Shown piece after piece: positions 11,275-22,149 of a DNA stretch of 64,000 nt. This DNA is from Aspidiotus rigidus. Lineage: Eukaryota; Arthropoda; Insecta; Hemiptera; Diaspididae. How positions within the stretch are numbered: position 1 is the first letter of the stretch; each line of letters opens with the position of its first letter. The DNA is taken from the NCBI GenBank assembly GCA_035079385.1, contig JAVHKY010000043.1:310001-374000 (forward strand), given 5' to 3'. Position numbers and translations under genes: made by a program. The notes below the pieces were generated by a model that saw nothing but the letters and a program-made list of their open reading frames with translations, searched no databases and was not told the DNA's origin.

Positions 11275-11463
11275 CTTATAACTAAACGGCTGACGATTTG
11301 TTTGTTGGCTTTATTGAGTCGCCTTTCTGTATTTGGAGTGCTGGTAGCGATCGCGCGCTACTGTCGACTCTCTCATAGACGTGACCATGTACAATTTCAC
11401 ATTCAACTATGTGTTAACTAATCTCGAAATATCTTGGGAACGAAAGCTTTAATTAAAAAAGTG

Positions 11464-11584
11464 ACTCTGTTCACATTAAGGAAGGATAGAAATATGACCT
11501 TGAGAACGGAACGGTAGATTAAAATTACCCGGAGCGTTCCGTTCTCGACGTCATATTTCTATCCTTCCTTAATGTGAACAGAGT
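11464..11584. mobile_element. short hairpin MITE
   Basis: Inverted arms of about 50 bp: ACTCTGTTCACATTAAGG to CCTTAATGTGAACAGAGT, around a spacer of about 20 bp (GTAGATTAAAATTACCCG). No convincing target duplication. Confidence 0.65.
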
Positions 11585-11599
11585 ATAGCCTTTAAATTG

Positions 11600-14300
11600 T
11601 CTTTCAAATGAGACCATTTTCATCTTGGTCTGAAGACTTTTGGAAAATGATCAAGTTCTTTTTTTCCACACCATTGAAATTGTAGAGCGCGACTCTTTCG
11701 CGCTTGCACTCCAAATGCGCATGTATGATCGAATGCTTCTCAATGCCGGAAGATTTTGAAGAAAAATGGTTGACGTGTACATACGCACACTTAACTTGAA
11801 GACGTAATTGTTAAGTCTGTTGTAGTAGGTAGGTAACAAATTAATGTCGTCGAATTAATTCGAATTAATATTATAGCTTTCAAATCTATTTCCGATGTGA
11901 TTTCATTTTTTGTAAACTCTTCGATATCTGTTCCTACTAAGTAATATCTTTGCCGGAACGGCTCTATTATCGGACGAATTATTATTTTTGGAAAAAATAA
12001 ATGATAATGCGTAATATTATTATTGACGAAAAAGAATAGTGAATATCTGGACAATTTCATGTAGACAAAGTTATCCGAAGGAAATTGATATTTCGAGAGA
12101 GTGTTATCCTGAGAGTTTTCATCAATTATCCTCAGATCGACCGTGCGTGGAAATAAATTAATTTTATCGGGTGACTTTTCATCAATTATCTGGAGATCCT
12201 TCAGAGTAAACTTATTTTTATCCAGAGAGTGTGATCTAAGGAGTTCGATTCATTATCTTAAATAATCAAGCGTTCAGTTATATTTGGGGATAATTGTTCA
12301 ATCTGTTTTCTAAGCCATGCATATCGATACTACAATGAGTGTTAATTTGCACTGTGCAAGTGAGAATAAGTCGTAATGAAGCCATTGATGTTTCATGCGA
12401 TGGCAGTTGTATGTTTCATTCTTTCTTGTACTCATTATTATTTGGTAATACGCTACTTTCGCAAGACTTGAGATTCTGTCCATTGAAACCTAACTAGAGA
12501 CAAACCTTGATACTTCAACTTGATTTTTATTCTTCGAGACGGGTGAGTAAGGTCAATCCTACTCATCCTTACTTAATAGGGCCACAAATTTTTCATTTTG
12601 TTGCAAGGGAGTGTAAGACGCTATCTTTTCCTGTTTTTTTTTTTTTTTTTTTTCATCAGCTTTATGGAGAGATTTTACTATTGTTTGCTAGAATTTTCAA
12701 GTCACCTATCTATGTAAAACATTTGAGAAAATTTAATCTTCTTTTTTAAGCAAATTGTCTTTTATGAAGGACTAATTTCACATAAGTTAGCTAGCAGATA
12801 GTTGCTGACGAATTTTATGAATAATACATTCCGACCCATTACGTAAGAAAACAATGAGAAATAAGAGACAGCGCAAAAGTTCTGAAGCAAACACATGAAG
12901 TCAGAGAAGAAATTCGAATGAACCAATGCAGGAATTGAAGCAGGCAATAGCATGTAAAGAATTAAGTATTATATTTTTGCCACTAACAGGAATGTATAGT
13001 TGAAGAAAAATTCCTTTCTGTTGAGTATTTCTTATCCGTTGGAGCTTCAGAAACAATTATACAATTGAGCAATATCCAGATATAGTTACAGGAAAATTTC
13101 ATTAGAAATATGTAAAATTTAAATGGTAAGACAAAAAGAAACAATAATAAACCGTTATTAAAAAGAGGCTGCTGGCCGCGAACGTTAAAAATAAAAACAA
13201 CTGATATGGAGTGGGAATCAAAGAACGAGAATACGGAAGAGAATTGGAAGGAGTTGAGCCAAGTGTGAGGGCTTAAATTTTTAATTGGGAAAAAAGATCG
13301 GATATGTACAAGTTGGAGTAATTGAGTAATGCTGGTAGGTGAAAGAGTTGGAAACTGTTTTTGAGTAATTACATAGGGTGGAGGTTATTACTTATGTCAC
13401 ATTGTGAGAAGTAACCTAAGTATGTCAATTTTTGAGAGCAGGACATGAAAAGCGGTGATACATTGTCAGATTAATTAACTTCCTAATAACATTTATACAT
13501 GACAGTGGAGCATGGAGACCAGGAGAAGATGAGAATTGATGATTTGGGGGTGACGAGTCCTAAGGGGGGGGGGGAGATAATCTCTTCATGGTCGAAATTT
13601 CTGTTTTAGGAGGATCAGGGATGGGCTTACGTTTAATGATTCCAAATTTGTTCTATGGTTGCTCTTTTCATGTGAGTGATACTAAGGAGCTACGATTAAG
13701 AAAGAATAACGGTTTTTAAGGTTGTAAGTAGTTACAAGATGGAGTCAGTAATTTTAGGTGAGAGGGTGAAGTGTTTAGGCGTGCGAGCAGTTTGATCATA
13801 TATAGGATAACTGATGTCAACCAAAATCAGAATAAAAGTTTTTGATGATCAGATAAATGATGGAGTATGGAGAATTATGTGGGTGTGTTTTTTAGAGATG
13901 GGGTAGGGAAGTATAGGCTTAAACCTGATGTGAAAGACATGTATTCAGGAAAAATAGAAGGAGCGATTCTGCAGAGATGACGTTGACTAAATGAATATTG
14001 TAGTGAAGCTTTTGATCAGATTCATATTATTCAACCAAAAAAGATGGAATTGAAAGTTGTAATGAAAAACAATGGCGTTTACAAAGTCAAACAAGGAATT
14101 CAGAGATCCTTTTCTATGGGAAGAATTGTTTTCAATATTGAGAATTGAATTCAAAATCTGAGTCCCGAAAATGGATTGCATTTGATAATATTTCTAAAAT
14201 TGAACCAACTAAAGCAGGAGGGACTCGAAAAAATTGGAAAAAGTAAGACTTTTGAGGTGTATATGACAGACAGGGGTTCGTAAAAATTTAAACTGAAGAA
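11600..14300. other. no supported gene
   Basis: AT-rich sequence with a T run at about 12635-12655 and a G run at 13566-13573. Only short frames without family resemblance. From 13200 to 14300 the plus strand is purine-rich with GAGG and GATGG motifs; possibly an old repeat. Confidence 0.4.
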
Positions 14301-14310
14301 GGTAGCTTCT

Positions 14311-14779
14311 GCGGCAATGAAGAAGCGACGGTTCTGCGCAGCTGTCAGCCTCGACATAAAGAATGCGTTTGATTCCATTCCGTGGTAGAAGGTCTTGAAG
14401 ATGCTACAAAACGCAAGGGTGCCTGGTTACCTGCTAAGGATCATCTGCAGTTACCTAAACTGCAGAGAGATTGTAGCAGAGACGTCTGCTGGCACAGTGA
14501 AGAAAAGTGTAACATGCGGTGTTCCTCAGAGCTCTGTTCTGGGGCCCACATTGTGGAACATCGCATTCAACGGCCTTCTTGAGATCAAGCTACCACCAGG
14601 GGTACAGCTTATAATTATGCTATGCCGACGATACACTGGTGGTTGGCTCTGCCGATACTGTTACCGAGGTGGAGACCAAAGGTGAACCAGGTGCTAGAGG
14701 CTGTGACCCGTTGGATCGAGTCGGCCGGATTAAGCTTGGCAGTAGAAAAGACGGTTATCACGTATTTATTCATTGAGTA
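14311..14779 (+). pseudogene. R1-clade non-LTR retrotransposon, reverse transcriptase fragment
   Basis: Reads in three frames as one RT palm region: SLDIKNAFDSIPW (motif A, with a TAG after the Trp), VPGYLLRIICSYL, the motif-B region CGVPQSSVLGPTLWNIAFNG, then after a frameshift YADDTLVV (catalytic motif C), and after another frameshift AVTRWIESAGLSLAVEKT. The order and wording are typical of R1-clade elements. Endonuclease and RNase H parts are missing on both sides, so this is a dead internal fragment. It is GC-richer than its surroundings. Confidence 0.85.
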
Positions 14780-14784
14780 ATAAA

Positions 14785-15485
14785 CACAAATGAAATGAGA
14801 AATGTTGAAGTTGTCATGGGATAGTATTCAAGTGATATGAGAGATGAATTGTTGAATTGGTCGGGGCAATATGAATTAATGAACGTACATAGAGTATCCA
14901 AGCGAAAGAAATGAATGAATGTGGGGTATCCTAGTAAACATGCATTTTGATGTATCGAGGTACAATGTATTAATTTATTGTTATTTTTTATTATTGATAC
15001 CTACGTCTTGCGTGTTACGGGTGCCGTGAGGCCATTTTTATGAAGATGATTCTTCCTATTTGTTTTAGGGGGGCCCTTATAATTCGATTTTTTTTGCTAC
15101 AAGAAATTAAAGTTTGGGGGCGGGGTTTCTTCATTGGCCCAGGGGGCTCACGGCACCCCTGGCGTTGATTTGTTATTTAAGGTTTGATGGGATTGGGATG
15201 CTATACAATTGTTGTCGTCGGTTTTTTATGAAAGTGAAGAGAACTATTGATATTGAATAGAATACAAGAGACTCAGATTTCTCATTGTAAGAAATGCATG
15301 AAACTTTCTGAGGAGAGAGAGATGAGTATTATCAAAATAGAAGAGAGCGTTAAAATATCAAACAGAGCTGGAAACAGTGTTCGGACGGGGAATTCCCGTT
15401 CCCAGCTCTAAAATATTCCCGAATTCCCGATTATGAAAAAACAAGTTTTTTTTTAAATAAAAATGTTTATTTTTGCTGATTTTTT
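14785..15485. other. no supported gene
   Basis: AT-rich, no coding signal. At 15015-15175 two short stretches share GTGCCGTGAGGCC / GGCTCACGGCACCCC as an imperfect inverted pair, perhaps the ends of a small DNA element. Confidence 0.35.
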
Positions 15486-15490
15486 AATGG

Positions 15491-15660
15491 TACGCGTTAT
15501 TTGTAGGTACAGTACCGACGGCTAAATAGTTGTTTGCAGGTACATACCGATATCTTGAAAGTTATTTGTAGGTACGTACCGACGATTGAACAGTTATTTG
15601 TAGGGATATACCAACGACTGAGGTGTTATATCCAGGTACAGTGTACCTACAAATAAAACG
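15491..15660. repeat. degenerate tandem repeat, about 45-bp period
   Basis: Three to four diverged copies of a unit containing GGTAC..ACCGACG and AGTTATTTGTAGGTA, followed by a partial copy in inverse orientation (ACCTACAAATAAAACG). Confidence 0.6.
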
Positions 15661-15982
15661 CTATTCATAGGTACGCAAAAGTGTATTTGAATACAATACT
15701 AAGTAAGTGGCGGTATACAAAAGTGTATTTTAAAACTGAAAGTTTTAGTTGCTGCAATTTTAACACTCATCAAAACAGCGGATGTGTGAACAACTTAGAC
15801 CATATAGAAGATAGACTGAGCATCGGCCGTATAAGCCTGTACAACGCGTTTGTTGAGAGACATGATAAGAATATAAGGATCTCGGGAACCATTCATGGCA
15901 ATGGTGCGACGAACGTTCACCTCCCCCGCAATGTCATGGCTGCACCCGCAACATCCCCCGAGACCAACCGCAACGTCTACTA

Positions 15983-16344
15983 TTAATAAATAAAGTGGAC
16001 AGGTGTCAGGCAACAGTCTGTCTCCATGACACCTACTCCACCAATTTCGAAGGGAAGACCACAAACAGGACATAGAACGTCTCGGCACTACGTTGTCGTT
16101 TGGCTTTAGCCGTGCTGACAGGAGCTGCAGTCTTCCGTTTTCTTCCGCGACGGCTAGTTCCGACTCTATCTACACTTGTTCTATTGAAAGAGCATAACTG
16201 CCGCTCTACCCGTTTCGGGCGCCCTCGTGACTTTACCTTTGGACGGAATTGAAGATTTGCAAAGTTCCTGTCGTCGGAAGTAGCTGCAGAATTAATATAG
16301 CAGGTTCCATAAGAAGTCTGAGAAGATTCCGTTTCTAACACCAC
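15983..16344 (-). pseudogene. C-terminal fragment resembling ZSWIM/MULE transposase proteins
   Basis: The reading opens near 16344, contains an AT-hook-like run (KSRGRPKRVERQ) and a second basic block (RRGRKRK), and after a frameshift near 16080-16100 ends with a Cys/His tail CPVCGLPFEIGG, then DCCLTPVHF, before a TAA at 15983. A GRPK motif followed by a C-terminal Cys cluster is what I recall from SWIM-zinc-finger proteins derived from MULE transposases; that assignment is from memory. The upstream piece at 16485-16880 fits the same protein. The Cys tail resembles that at 1964-2365. Confidence 0.45.
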
Positions 16345-16393
16345 GTCGTCTAAATTAAACGAATCCGTTCCTTCAAGTTACGGCTATCCATAA

Positions 16394-16467
16394 TATACGA
16401 GAAGGAGGAATACTCCGACGTGGAGTAAAACTTTACTCCACGTCGGAGTATTCCTCTTTCTTGTATA
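16394..16467. repeat. near-perfect 74-bp hairpin
   Basis: Arms of about 35 bases separated by 2-3 bases, centred on GTGGAGTAAAACTTTACTCC; outer ends TATACGAGAAGG and CTTTCTTGTATA. It sits between the two ZSWIM-like fragments. Likely a miniature foldback element. Confidence 0.8.
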
Positions 16468-16484
16468 CCAAGTCGTCTACTTGG

Positions 16485-16880
16485 TCACGCAGTTCCCTTC
16501 TCGAAGTAGCTAGGTGTCTGTACAAATTTTATGTCAGCACCGGCCCTTACCATTTTTTCTTCTTCTTTCATGGCTTTCAAATACCTCATAAATCGGTCAG
16601 TACCATGATTTGCAACCAAAGAGGCTATGCTCAAGACGACTGGTAGAATTTTGTTGTACTTCTTTCGCATCGTCATTATTGGCGATTCAATGGCGGTTGA
16701 CGCTTTCTCCTCTGGCATGTCTTGTACAGTAGTGTCGTCAGGATGTGCGTCAGAAGTACTAAAGGCCACAGGATGGGAGGACGCATGGGATGATGCATTA
16801 CCACGATGGTATCGCGTATGAAACAAATTCAAACTGAAGATGGATGAGAGACACCCAATTTCATGTTCTCGCTTCATCAA
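16485..16880 (-). pseudogene. upstream part of the ZSWIM/MULE-like fragment
   Basis: Up to 131 codons. The second half reads as real protein: KYNKILPVVLSIASLVANHG, then DRFMRYLKAMKEEEKMVRAG. This resembles the helical segment after the SWIM domain in ZSWIM1/ZSWIM3-like proteins (KYxKxxPVxxxIASL), by recollection. It stops at 16485, just before the hairpin, and the basic/Cys-tail fragment follows on the same strand. The catalytic domain is not present. Confidence 0.4.
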
Positions 16881-16899
16881 AATGTGCCTGCATGGGGCT

Positions 16900-18575
16900 T
16901 GGTCCGACTAGGCCTACAAATGATTATGAAGATGGAAATACGCGCCGGTTGATTCATGAAGAATTGATTCATAAAGAAGGGAGATAAGAAAAGTACTTCG
17001 AGATTTTAGTAGGTATTTACGCATTGTTCTGTCATCGTTAATAATTTCAGAAAACTCGATTGTACCACCAAATAACGTTTTAGTCGACGGTACGTGTACC
17101 GTCGAATAATCACTTCGTTAAAAAAATAGTATCACGATGGCCGAATGATAGCCGATAGCATCCTTGGTATCAACACGTAGGACCGATTGAGCGCACCTCG
17201 GTGGCCACGTACACGAGAGAACTCGATACGTCATGTTGAAATACAGGTGAGGTCAACTGAAAAGGTATTCTCAGTAGGGTAAAGAATCGACGAAGTAAAA
17301 ACGATTTTACAGGAATTTTTGACAAGAAAAAAAAAACACGAGAAAACTAGAAAAAATACAACTTGTGAATCACCAAAGGGTGCTTCATGAAAATTATTTA
17401 TAATTTTGTTAATATTCGAGTTTTTGTGACGTCATTCTTCGATAAGAGTGACAAAGTGACCCACTATGAGCAAAAGTGCCCATATTTGTCATCGACATCC
17501 TCAATCTTTAATTCCCTTTTCAATTCATTTCATGGTTATATTTAAAAATTAATGCATTCAGATCGATAATCATGCTATATGGATATAGGTATTCAAAGTT
17601 TACCTATGAGGAGCCCTTAACGCAGTACCAAAATAATAGAAGTAAGTCAGTACCAGCATTTATATGTACCTTTTAGCATATTTAGACCATTGCGGTTCCC
17701 GCGGTATACGTACAAAATTACGGTAAGGTGATCTCAAATATTCTATATGTGTTTACATAAACACGTAGGAGGATTCAAGTTGTTAGGTAAAAGGATTAGA
17801 AAAGAGGATTGTACTATTAATTAATGGGTAGCGCAGCAGAGGTTAATTATACGTCTAAAAAGTCGGTTATTCAATGCCGCAAAATAGCGAGAAACAAGAT
17901 ACGAGATTTGGAAAATTGAGACGAATGCGAGTCTGAGATAGACTTTCCTCGACTGTAATAGAGGAAATACTGCAAAATGCACCACGATGAAACACAAAAA
18001 TAGAAAGCTATAGAAGTAGGCATAATTCTGATTTGAAACAGAAAAACGAGCCAGAATATTTGTATGTAAGTACCGGTATTATAACTTATATGTCATGCTT
18101 TTTATCGAAACTTGCCTATTAGTGAAACTCATACAGCTACGCTTTACGATAGCCAGTAAACACTGCTCGCGTGAAAAATATTTGGTTTAGAATTTGAATA
18201 TATTTGTTTTTATTTAATTTTCTATATTTTTTTATGATTTATTGTGTCATCTAAATTTTTTATATTTATTCATATTGTGTATCACTCATTACGAAACAGA
18301 AGAAGTAAAAAATTTTCAATAGATTATTTGTGAAATTGAATTTTTATTGAAAAAATATTAAAAGAGATAATTGTTGATAATCTCAGTAAATTATGTGGCT
18401 GATTCTACCCTGGATATTGAAAATAAAAAATATAGATTCTCCAGACAATTTTTCTCTAGACCTATTTTCAAAACTTTCAAGCGAATACCTACTCGTACAA
18501 AATATTCACAGTTACTTCTAATTCTGTTATTTACAAATTTGGAAAAGGTACATGGGACAAAGGGAGTAATTCTGA
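16900..18575. other. no supported gene
   Basis: AT-rich and without coding signal or clear repeats. GTACGTGTACCGTCG near 17090 is a small palindromic patch. Confidence 0.4.
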
Positions 18576-18579
18576 AGTT

Positions 18580-18870
18580 TAATGTTATCTAGAATTACTC
18601 AGATAGATACACTATATTTTTTTTGTATATTTTCATCTTATCATTCAATCTTCTTAATTTTCTTTTCAAGCTTTTCTTCTTTCTCAATTTCATTCAATTT
18701 TACACTCTTTCATTCTTTACTTGTTCTTCCATACAACCTCTTTTTTTCTTTTCTTCATCGTTTCCTGAGTCTTCCGAATTGTTCTCTTCATCAGTATCAC
18801 CACTCTTCCATTTCTTCCTCTCTTCCTCACCTTCTTCTTCAGTCTTCTGCACCGACCTCCTTTAATTACC
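18580..18870. repeat. strand-asymmetric pyrimidine-rich tract
   Basis: The plus strand is dominated by C and T (CTTCTTC, TTTCTC). In reverse, 18690-18840 gives about 48 codons rich in Glu, Lys and Ser (EEEGEEERKKWK). Either low-complexity DNA or the relic of an acidic coding region; a similar tract lies inside the repeat at 46400-46610. Confidence 0.5.
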
Positions 18871-19505
18871 CATACAGTAATATTTAATTCTATACATGTC
18901 GCCCTTCTCTAATCTGTAAATCACGGAATGGAAGAAAAACATTTCAATTCTAAGATTTGTTGATTCACCTTCCTCTTTCTCTTTTTCTCAACAAAAGATT
19001 GTCTTTCAAATTTTGCGTTTTTTATAGGTTGACAGTATCAATGGTTGCTATCGCCTTTTCAATTTCTAGCCACAATAATGATCTCTCTCTATTACTCGTA
19101 CATGCAAATCAACGAACTCGTCCCTCTGTTCTCAAGAGGATTGCGTTGAAATTTTGAAAGTCCCATTCTTTATCTAGCTCAACAGGAGCCCCTCAATATA
19201 CTTCTTTTGGGTTCACCCATCTCCATTTAACAGTTACTCGTATTCTCGACGTCGTACGTGTCCTGATTTTTGTGACTCGCTCTTCTATAAGGATTATATG
19301 ATTCATATTTTTAACAACAGGAGTATTTTAAAAAATAATGTCGTTGTCGTGGCAAGCCGTTTTCCACCTTGGTACACTCGAGGATGGACGTCAACCTATT
19401 TCTCTCTTTCATCAACAGAGCTGACAAACCATCCACTAAGAAACAACCATATCTACAGTGATTCCAGTCCAGTCCACCAGAGTCCACTGTAATTTGATTT
19501 TATGT

Positions 19506-19507
<2 letters not shown>

Positions 19508-19537
<30 letters not shown>
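19508..19537. repeat. 30-base T run
   Basis: Uninterrupted homopolymer of T. On the minus strand it could be the A tail of a retroposon, but the sequence to its right shows no recognisable retroposon 3' end. Confidence 0.8.
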
Positions 19538-19736
19538 CCATTTCATGTTATATTTCTTACATTAACTTTTCAAATGACTCAAAAACTTCTTATACAACAC
19601 CTAATCCTCATATACCAAATGCAGTTTTGCAATGATGTGTACATACAAGTAACTTGAAATAATAGATTTTAGTAATTCCTTCATTTACTTAAACAAAAAA
19701 TAATGTGGCTCAAAAGCTTCACATGAAATATATATG

Positions 19737-20918
19737 TGTTACGCCGAATCCGTGAAATTGCCGATTCCATGAAATCGGCAACCCCTTTGCCGAATATATG
19801 AAATCAGCATCCCCTTTGCCGATTACATGAAATTGGTAGACTTGTTTTGCCGATTACGTGAATTAGGTAACTCATCTACTGCTTATTTCGTGAAATCGAC
19901 TGCTGATTTCACGTATTCGGCAACACATTCTACAAAGCTTTTTATTATACCTGGAAATGAGGAATTTCTGTGCATTTTTGAGGCTGGGCGCATTGACGTT
20001 GAAAATGATGACGATGAACCAGCGCGGAAACAACAGAAATTGTCAGATGAATCATCTGTGTCGACAGTGTCCGATCACCCCGGGCCGTTGCGCCGTAAGG
20101 TGGCCGCCGAAAATCTTAAGCAGCAGGCTGAACGGATGGTGATGCAAAGTAAAAAAAAACTCCCTCCCATTGAGGTAGGCGACATCTTCTTTGAATAGTA
20201 TTCCTTCTTTCGCTCGTGGACGCGGAGACCCTAGGAACCTGGTAGCTGTTATATTGGTGGAAAAAGATGGGAGATTCCGCGTAGGTACTCGCAATGGCGT
20301 TTTGAGTACTTGGCTAGAAAAAATAAGGTGGCTTCAACGAAATTCCTATCTTTGAAGATTTTAGACGTCCAAACGGTAGAGCTTGTCCGATTGGGTTCCA
20401 CAGGACCAGGGCAGGGATAGTGACGGTGTTCTTGTCGTACAGAATGCAATTCGCGAAGATGTAAGTGGCTCAAGGATGCGATGACTTGCAATTCTGCCTG
20501 TCATCCAGGTCGCACTTGCAAGAACGCCCACAATAAACAATCTTTTTTTTTAAGACGTATATCTCACCCGTAATATTTTTTTGGCCAACAAATTTATTTT
20601 CATTTCTTTGTAAGTTCACGTAATGTGAAATAATTATAAACATTCAAATTTCCGATTATTTCGTGGAGAACTACAAAAATTTTCTCGACTTTCTTTCAAA
20701 ACTCACATTGATGTACCTACTCATTCTTTCATCATCATTCAATTACACGAATTCGGCAGCTTCATTTATAAGCCTTTGTCGATTTCACGTAATTGGCTAC
20801 CGAATCTGTGTAAGCCTGCTGATTTCATGTATTCGGCAAAGGGGTTGCCGATTTCATGAAATCAGAAATTTTTCTGCCGATTTCATGGAATCGGCAATTT
20901 CACAAATTCGGCGTAACA
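19737..20918. mobile_element. Ginger-like DNA transposon with TATG target duplication
   Basis: Ends TGTTACGCCGAATCCGTGAA and the inverse of TGTTACGCCGAATTTGTGAA lie between TATG direct repeats (19733-19736 and 20919-20922). Both subterminal regions carry arrays of a palindromic module, GCCGATT(C)CATGAAATCGGC, repeated about five times per side with variable spacing. Inside is a decayed integrase C-terminal region. A TGT start, 4-bp duplication and integrase of this type fit Ginger transposons. At about 1.18 kb it is an internally deleted copy. Confidence 0.75.
19953..20390 (+). pseudogene. Ginger/KRBA2-like integrase C-terminal region
   Basis: The frame to 20198 has an acidic linker (VENDDDEPARKQQK) and then NLKQQAERMVMQSKKKLPP with VEVGD-type IEVGDIF. 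A frameshift near 20198 leads to ARGRGDPRNLVAVILVEKDG and FRVGTRNGVL. This order (Q-A-E-R-M helix, EVGD, DRGRGDPRN, VGT.GL) is the segment after the integrase core in KRAB-A-domain-2-like proteins and insect relatives derived from Ginger elements. The DDE core and the C-terminal Cys-rich tail are missing. Confidence 0.65.
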
Positions 20919-20939
20919 TATGTAATGTCATTTAGACTA

Positions 20940-21930
20940 AATTCAACGAGTAACAAAGATTCTTTTCTACATTATGATTTCACGAGTTAATAATTATTAC
21001 CTATGTAAAACAACTCACAAATCAGAAATTTTGAAAATCGATCGATTTTCAAACCAACTTTTCAGCTCAAGATTTAGACCTAAGTTTATATGTAAATCGT
21101 CAAATTTATAGGATATTTTGTGAACAACAACTTATGCTTGAATATTATTTTTTTTAGTTTCCGATTCAAAAAAATGATTTTTTTCTATACATGATGTTGA
21201 AACGACGTTTTGACCGCATCTATGGTGCTGCCATAGTTTAATTTTACCCACAACTAGATTAGCGTGAAAGAAAAAATAAAAGTGTGAAAGAAAAATGAAT
21301 CAGCCAATCATTGTTTTGTTATAACATCAATTACAGAAAAAAATATCTTAGAATACTTGCGGGTGTCGTGAACGTTCACCAATTTCGTAACTTGCTCTAC
21401 TCGCCTCCGGCTCAGATTACGATTTGTGCATCGTTGGCTAAACGCTCACTTTACCCACATGTATAGTAATAATATACTATTTTCGGCACTTCAATCCCTT
21501 TTGAGGGTATGGACAATGGTACACCCAACGTGAATGAAAGAACAGAGAACAGGAAGTTTCACGTCTCGTACTAAATTCTTGTTGTTATACATATAAACTC
21601 CTTTTTGTATCTCTCATGATAGCTTATAAATATTTCCGTGGTACAAATATAAATGATAGTTGATGGCGTCATCCTCAAGTGCCGTTTTCAAGTTTCTCTT
21701 CATAATTATATGAGTATAGCTTAGTGGCCGAAAATATTCCAAGTCTCTGGACATTTCCCCAAAAATGATGACGCATGGACGGGCTCGCGCTCGTCCCGGC
21801 ATCTAATAGGTACAGCTCAAGAGTCAAAATGTTCCCAAGCTGCTCTCCTAGTATGTATAGCACAAAGGTCAAAACTTTTCAAGCTCCCCTTCCATTATCA
21901 TACTCCCTGATCCCTTCTCATATCACCTAT
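20940..21930. other. no supported gene
   Basis: AT-rich. Bases 21790-21900 have two diverged copies of a unit like AGCTCAAGAGTCAAAATGTT, resembling the internal repeats of the TTAA MITE at 63293, but without its ends. Confidence 0.35.
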
Positions 21931-21933
21931 ATA

Positions 21934-21985
21934 TGTTAAGCCTAATTTGCGCAGTCAGCAACCACTTTGCCTAATGCATGCTTTG
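21934..21985. mobile_element. isolated Ginger-like terminal repeat
   Basis: TGTTAAGCCTAATTTGCG followed by GTCAGCAACCACTTTGCC matches the left end of the element at 28314 (TGTTAAGCCGAATCCGTG, CTCAGCAACCACTTTGC). No matching right end was found close by. Confidence 0.5.
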
Positions 21986-22149
21986 AAAAGAGTTCCTGTC
22001 GAGAGCACAAGCGGTAGTTTCACTTCTGACACCAATTCAGCAATATTTTTCCACCAAATGCGCGCATCCGATGATGACTGTTTTGAACTAGAAAAACTAT
22101 GACTTTCTATAAATAACGGTAGTGTTTGTGGATTCAATATCTCATCGGC

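Noticed and set aside
18582..18887. 101-codon plus-strand frame
   Set aside because: Low-complexity pyrimidine tract giving only Ser, Phe and Leu; not protein-like.
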